A stretch of DNA of 64,000 nucleotides, taken from NCBI RefSeq assembly GCF_000377645.1, contig NZ_KB898471.1, positions 505,084-569,083 on the forward strand, written 5' to 3'. A program made the position numbers and the translations under genes. Source of the stretch: Thiomonas sp. FB-6. GTDB lineage: Bacteria > Pseudomonadota > Gammaproteobacteria > Burkholderiales > Burkholderiaceae_C. Positions 60,214-64,000 of this stretch are shown piece by piece (the stretch's first letter is position 1; every line of letters starts with the position of its first letter). The notes beneath the pieces were generated by a model. The model ran no database searches and was not told the DNA's origin. It worked only from the letters and a program-made list of their open reading frames with translations.

Positions 60214-61143
60214 TCAGCGCGGCGGCAGCACCTGCGTCGGGTCGATCGGCTTGCCGCGCAGGCGGACCTCGAAATGCAGTTCCACGCGCGGCGCGTCGGT
60301 CGAGCCCATCAGCGCGACGGTCTGGCCGCGCCGCACCTCCTCGCCTTCGTGCACCAGCAGCTTCTGGTTGTGCGCGTACACGGAGATGTAGTCGGCGTTG
60401 TGCTTGACGATCACCAGGTTGCCGAAACCGCGCAGTTCATTGCCGGCGTAGACCACCTTGCCGGCGGCCGCTGCGCGTACCGGCTCGCCCGCCTTGCCGG
60501 CGATGTCCAGGCCCTTGCTGGTGCCGCCGTTGTAGCCTTGCGCGATACGCCCCTGCGCGGGCCAGGACCAGCTCAGGCCTGCGGCCACCGCATGCGCGCC
60601 CGCCGACGGCGTGGCCGGCCCGCTGGGCGCGGGCGCCGGCCGGGCGGCCGCGGGCGCGGCGGCACTAGCCGCCTCGCGGCGCGCGCCGCTGGCCGCGGCG
60701 GCGGCCCGGGCAGGCGGCTGCGCCGCGCTGCCGGCGGGCGCCAGCGCCACCACCTGCGGTGCCGACGGCGCCGCCGCGGGCGCCGCCACCGCAGCGCCGC
60801 TGGCCGCGGCCAGCGGCGGCGCGGATGGCGACACGCGCAGCACCTGGCCGACCTCGATGACGTTGGGGTTGCTCAGCTGGTTCATGGCCGCGAGCTGCTG
60901 CCAGCTCTGGCCGTTGCTGCGCGCGATCGAGCGCAGCGTGTCGCCGCGCTGCACGCGGTAGTAACCGGGCGGCAGGGGCACGCTCGCGAGGGCCGAGGCG
61001 GCGGACGCGCCGGGCACGGGCTGCGCCGCCGAAGCCACGGGCGTGGCGGTGCGGCTGACCACCGGCGCCGGATTGAGCGCCACGGTGGAACAGCCGGCCA
61101 GGGTTGCGCAGAACAGCAGGATGGCAGCGGGCAGCAGACGCAT
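60214..61143 (-). CDS. nlpD: LysM/LytM lipoprotein NlpD (amidase activator)
   Basis: 309-residue lipoprotein. The lipobox LAGC puts the acylated Cys at 18. A LysM domain (YYRVQRGDTLRSIARSNGQSWQQLAAMNQLSNPNVIEVGQVLRV) follows, then a long Ala/Pro-rich linker, then a LytM/M23 domain. In the LytM domain the first zinc-ligand histidine is replaced (TSKGLDIAG) while VELHFEVR remains, so it is catalytically dead, as in E. coli NlpD, which activates AmiC. ATG 61143 begins the signal peptide; the in-frame ATG at 61188 would add 15 residues. Confidence 0.93.
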   Translation of the reverse strand: MRLLPAAILLFCATLAGCSTVALNPAPVVSRTATPVASAAQPVPGASAASALASVPLPPGYYRVQRGDTLRSIARSNGQSWQQLAAMNQLSNPNVIEVGQVLRVSPSAPPLAAASGAAVAAPAAAPSAPQVVALAPAGSAAQPPARAAAAASGARREAASAAAPAAARPAPAPSGPATPSAGAHAVAAGLSWSWPAQGRIAQGYNGGTSKGLDIAGKAGEPVRAAAAGKVVYAGNELRGFGNLVIVKHNADYISVYAHNQKLLVHEGEEVRRGQTVALMGSTDAPRVELHFEVRLRGKPIDPTQVLPPR

Positions 61144-61184
61144 GGTGGAGTGCGGGCAGGAGCCTGTTACAGGGTCTCGCGAGT

Positions 61185-61976
61185 TCACAGGACGCCTGAT
61201 TTTAGGGGGACGAAGCGCGCATCCTCGACACTCCAGCTCTCCACCCTGCCGCCGCCGAGCTTGCGCATGGCGGTCAGGCGCTGGGGCTGGCCCAGCGGGG
61301 CCAGCAGCACGCCGCCCGGGCGCAGTTGTTCCAGCCAGGCGGGCGGGGCCTGCTCGCCGGCGGCGGCGCTGATCACCGCGTCGAAGGGGGCGCCACCGGG
61401 CGCGCCGAGCATGCCGTCGCCCAGCAGCAGGCGCAGGTTGGGAAGGCGCAGCGCGCGCAGGTTGCGTCGCGCCAGTTCGTGCAGCGCGCGGATGCGCTCG
61501 ATGCTGTAGACCTCACCGGCCACGCCGGCCAGCACGGCCGCCTGATAGCCGCAGCCGGTGCCGATCTCCAGCAGCCTGGCCGGGCGCGCGCCCAGCGCCT
61601 GCAGCAGCACAGAGGCCGCGCGCGCCACCACAGAGGGCTTGGAGATGGTCTGGCCGTGGCCGATGGGCAGTGCGTTGTCCAGGTAGGCCTGCGCCGCCAG
61701 CCCCGGTTCCAGGAACAGGTGCCGGGGCACGCGCAGCATGGACTCCAGGACCGCCGGCTCCATGCCGCCGAGCGCGCGCAGGCGCTCGACCATCGCGTCG
61801 CGCACCGCCTGGGAGTCCATGCCCGCACCGCTGGGCAGCGGCGGCACGGCTGCGCGAAGCACGGCGGCCCCGCCCGGGCGCACGGCCGCGCGAGGCCCCG
61901 CGGCGGGCGGCGTGAAGCCCGCGCCAGGCAGGCGCGCCGGGAAATTCGCGCGTTTCGGAGGCGTGCCGGTCGCCAT
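61185..61976 (-). CDS. pcm: Protein-L-isoaspartate O-methyltransferase
   Basis: 263-residue PCMT. The SAM motif is LLEIGTGCGYQAAVLAGVAGEVYSIERI, with the substrate region LDNALPIGHGQTISKPSVVARA and GVLLAPLGQ. It repairs isoaspartyl residues in aged proteins. A ~50-residue N-terminal extension (KRANFPARLPGAG...) precedes the core that begins at MDSQAVRDAMVERLRALGG. Parts of the extension occur in other betaproteobacterial PCMTs. It lies between surE and nlpD. Confidence 0.94.
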   Translation of the reverse strand: MATGTPPKRANFPARLPGAGFTPPAAGPRAAVRPGGAAVLRAAVPPLPSGAGMDSQAVRDAMVERLRALGGMEPAVLESMLRVPRHLFLEPGLAAQAYLDNALPIGHGQTISKPSVVARAASVLLQALGARPARLLEIGTGCGYQAAVLAGVAGEVYSIERIRALHELARRNLRALRLPNLRLLLGDGMLGAPGGAPFDAVISAAAGEQAPPAWLEQLRPGGVLLAPLGQPQRLTAMRKLGGGRVESWSVEDARFVPLKSGVL

Positions 61977-61986
61977 GCGCTGGGCC

Positions 61987-62733
61987 TCAGAGATCCGCGA
62001 ATCGCTCGCGGCTGGACTCCAGCAGGCGATGGTGGGTGAGATCGAGCTGCAGGGGCGTCAACGCGGCGAAGCCCTGCGCAATGGCATGGAAATCGGTGCC
62101 GGGCTGATCGTCCAGCGCGTCGCCGGCCGAGCCGATCCAGTACACCGGCTCGTTGCGCGGATTGCGTTGCATCACCACGGGCTGGCTGGGGTGCCGCTTG
62201 CCCAGGCGCGCGACCTGCACGCCGCGCAATTGCGCATGTGGCAGGTTCGGCACGTTCAGGTTGTACAGCACCGCCGGCGAGCCGGCCTCGCGCATCATGC
62301 GCTCGACCACGCGCACCGCCACCTCGACGGCGGTGTCCACATGCTCCCAGCCCTTGTGCACCAGCGAAACCGCCAGCGCCGGCAATCCGAACAGGAAGCC
62401 CTCGGTCGCCGCGGCCACGGTTCCGGAGTAGATGGTGTCGTCGCCCAGGTTGGCGCCGTTGTTGACCCCGCTGACCACCAGGTCCGGGCGGAAGTCCAGC
62501 AGGCCGGTGAGCGCGATGTGCACGCAATCCGAGGGCGTGCCGTTGACGTAGAGAAAGCCGTTGTCGGCCCGGAACACCGAAAGGGGGCGGCTCAGCGTCA
62601 GGGCGTTGGAGGCGGCGCTGGCGTTCTGTTCCGGCGCCACCACCGTGACCTCGCCCAGGCGCCGCAGCCCAGCGTACAAGGCATGCAGGCCGGGGGCCAG
62701 GTAGCCGTCGTCGTTGGCGAGCAGGATGCGCAT
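61987..62733 (-). CDS. surE: 5'/3'-nucleotidase SurE
   Basis: 248-residue SurE. The metal site is ILLANDDGY (Asp8, Asp9), with [34 protein letters not shown] and [27 protein letters not shown]. It dephosphorylates nucleotides under stress. It is first in the surE-pcm-nlpD-rpoS order, ten bases before pcm. Confidence 0.97.
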   Translation of the reverse strand: MRILLANDDGYLAPGLHALYAGLRRLGEVTVVAPEQNASAASNALTLSRPLSVFRADNGFLYVNGTPSDCVHIALTGLLDFRPDLVVSGVNNGANLGDDTIYSGTVAAATEGFLFGLPALAVSLVHKGWEHVDTAVEVAVRVVERMMREAGSPAVLYNLNVPNLPHAQLRGVQVARLGKRHPSQPVVMQRNPRNEPVYWIGSAGDALDDQPGTDFHAIAQGFAALTPLQLDLTHHRLLESSRERFADL

Positions 62734-62767
62734 GCCCGCAGTGTATCGGGCCGGCGCGGGGCGGGCC

Positions 62768-63709
62768 TCAGGCGAGCAGTTCGCGCAGCAGGGGCAAGGC
62801 GTGCTCGGCGGCGCGCAGGCCCTCGGCCATGGCCAGCTCGCCGCGGTGGAAATCCAGCGGCCCGATGCCCGAGACGCGGGGGCGGATCACCACGTCGGCC
62901 GGCTCGCCGGCCATGCGGCTGTTGGTGATGCGCACCTGCATGATGTTCAGGCTGGCGGTGAGCACGCCCAGCATCGAGGGCATGGGCAGCGCCGGCGGTC
63001 CGTCGCTGGCGGGCCACAGGCGGCGCCACAGCGCATCCAGGCCGCGGCGGCGCCCCGGCTCCTGCGCCGCGGCTTCGGCCTCGGCCTCGGCTTCGGGCGA
63101 CTCTGTCGGCTCGGCGTACAGCGAAGGGGACGGGCGCGAGCGCCGGCCCACCAGGTCCCAGTTGAGGTCGACCGCGATCACCACGTCGGCCCCCATGGCG
63201 CGGCACAGCGACACCGGCACCGGGTTGACCAGGCCGCCGTCGACCAGCAGGCGGCCGTCGCGCTGCGCCGGCGTGAACAACCCCGGCATCGCGATGGACG
63301 CGCGCACGGCATCGATCACCGGGCCGTCGCGCAGCCAGACCTCGCGCCCCGTGTCCAGCTCGGTGGCCACGCAGGCATAGGGCCGCGCCAGGGCCTCGAT
63401 GCCGGCGTCCTCGAAATGGGCGCGGAAATAGTCCACCAGCTTGCGCCCCTCGATCATGCCGGCCGAGAGTTTCAGGTCGATCAGGCTCATCACGCCCTGG
63501 CGGGTCAGGGAAGCGACCCAGCGTTCCATGCGGTCGATCTGCCCGGCGGCGTAGGCGGCCCCGACCAGCGCGCCGATGGAACTTCCGCATACCAGGTCCG
63601 GCTCGATGCCGGCGCGCAGCAGCGCGCGGATCACCCCCACGTGCGACCAGCCGCGCGCGGAGCCGCTGCCCAGCGCCAGCCCGATGCGAATCCTGCGATG
63701 TGGGTCCAA
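62768..63709 (-). CDS. Patatin-like phospholipase, RssA type
   Basis: 313-residue patatin-family hydrolase. The oxyanion loop is [12 protein letters not shown], the nucleophile elbow GSSIG has Ser44, and the dyad aspartate is Asp157 in [11 protein letters not shown] Glu/Ala-rich stretch (residues ~200-220) is an insertion compared with short RssA proteins. The start is TTG at 63709 with GGAGG seven bases upstream; no ATG is near the conserved N-terminus. Substrate lipid unknown. Confidence 0.88.
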   Translation of the reverse strand: MDPHRRIRIGLALGSGSARGWSHVGVIRALLRAGIEPDLVCGSSIGALVGAAYAAGQIDRMERWVASLTRQGVMSLIDLKLSAGMIEGRKLVDYFRAHFEDAGIEALARPYACVATELDTGREVWLRDGPVIDAVRASIAMPGLFTPAQRDGRLLVDGGLVNPVPVSLCRAMGADVVIAVDLNWDLVGRRSRPSPSLYAEPTESPEAEAEAEAAAQEPGRRRGLDALWRRLWPASDGPPALPMPSMLGVLTASLNIMQVRITNSRMAGEPADVVIRPRVSGIGPLDFHRGELAMAEGLRAAEHALPLLRELLA

Positions 63710-63824
63710 AGCCTGTCCTCCGCCCTGGCCCGGACCATAACAGTTCGCGCCGCTGCGCTCGGACCCTGGAGGCGACTACAGTTGACCCTTTTCCCCTGGG
63801 TGTCTCCCCGCGCCGGCTCCGCCG

Positions 63825-64000
63825 ATGAGTTATGTCGATCGCCACCTGCTGAGCAGCGAGCGCGTGCTGTACCGCGCACGCCTGAGCCGCACCGTATTCG
63901 CGCTGCCGCTGGCCATGCTGGCGGCGGCGGCTGCGCTGCCCCTGGTGGGCGGCGCCGCCGTCGGCCTGGGCGCCCTGCTGGCGCTGTTCGCGCTGGGCTA
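63825..64000 (+). CDS. PH-domain (bPH2-like) membrane protein, N-terminal part (cut by window edge)
   Basis: Only 58 residues are visible: MSYVDRHLLSSERVLYRARLSR, then a hydrophobic segment TVFALPLAMLAAAAALPLVGGAAVGLGALLALFALG. The MSYVDRxLLxxERVLYRxRL start followed by membrane helices is typical of bacterial PH-domain proteins of the YdbS group. Divergent from the patatin gene across 115 bases. No ribosome-binding site is obvious. Confidence 0.65.
   Translation, partial: MSYVDRHLLSSERVLYRARLSRTVFALPLAMLAAAAALPLVGGAAVGLGALLALFALG

Overview
The window is a high-GC (roughly two-thirds G+C), densely coded stretch from a betaproteobacterium of the order Burkholderiales, most likely from the Comamonadaceae or a close relative. 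The evidence is synteny: carA-lysE-carB-greA-DUF4149, rlmE-ftsH-folP-glmM next to pstSCAB-phoU-phoB-phoR, surE-pcm-nlpD-rpoS, minCDE, and GC-rich palindromes of the CCCCCCTGGGGGG type between genes. Assignments come from reading the translations; no database was searched. I saw no tRNA, rRNA, CRISPR array, integrase or transposase.

Region 1 (1-17.5 kb) is an organosulfonate-catabolism island. xsc and pta convert sulfoacetaldehyde through acetyl phosphate to acetyl-CoA plus sulfite. A CoA ligase (sauT-like) followed by a tripartite tricarboxylate transporter (tctC-tctB-tctA) is divergent from an IclR regulator (sauR-like) and a CoA-acylating aldehyde dehydrogenase (sauS-like). Together these read as sulfoacetate uptake, activation to sulfoacetyl-CoA and reduction to sulfoacetaldehyde. 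Next come a MocR-type regulator (tauR), a taurine ABC transporter (tauC-tauA-tauB) preceded by a SnoaL-like small protein (probable tauX), and a divergent FAD oxidoreductase (probable tauY). These read as taurine uptake and deamination to the same intermediate, sulfoacetaldehyde. Two operator families are visible: a GTCYCG-N5-CGCAW element shared by the xsc leader and the sauT/sauR intergenic region, and paired CTGGA direct repeats with 23-nt periodicity facing both tauX and tauY.

Region 2 (17.5-32.3 kb) is mixed: an MHS-type MFS transporter, a lolC/E permease, DUF4337 and PAP2 proteins, an AidB-like acyl-CoA dehydrogenase, minCDE, rmlB-rmlD (dTDP-rhamnose), pgi, lysS, a spermidine-synthase-like protein and sixA.

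Region 3 (32.3-43.7 kb) is a phosphate-starvation block: an OlsB-like ornithine-lipid acyltransferase, ppx, ppk1 and the pstSCAB-phoU-phoB-phoR operon. PhoB-box-like 7-4-7 repeats lie before olsB (four units), ppk1, ppx (weak) and pstS, so phosphate uptake, polyphosphate metabolism and phosphorus-free membrane lipid synthesis appear to be one local PhoB regulon.

Region 4 (43.7-64 kb) holds housekeeping and stress genes: glmM, folP, ftsH, rlmE, yhbY, greA, carB, a LysE exporter, carA, a Bax-inhibitor-1 family protein, a truncated parE-like toxin remnant, rlmD, a PolB-like 3'-5' exonuclease, rpoS, nlpD, pcm, surE, an RssA-like patatin, and the start of a PH-domain membrane protein cut by the window edge.
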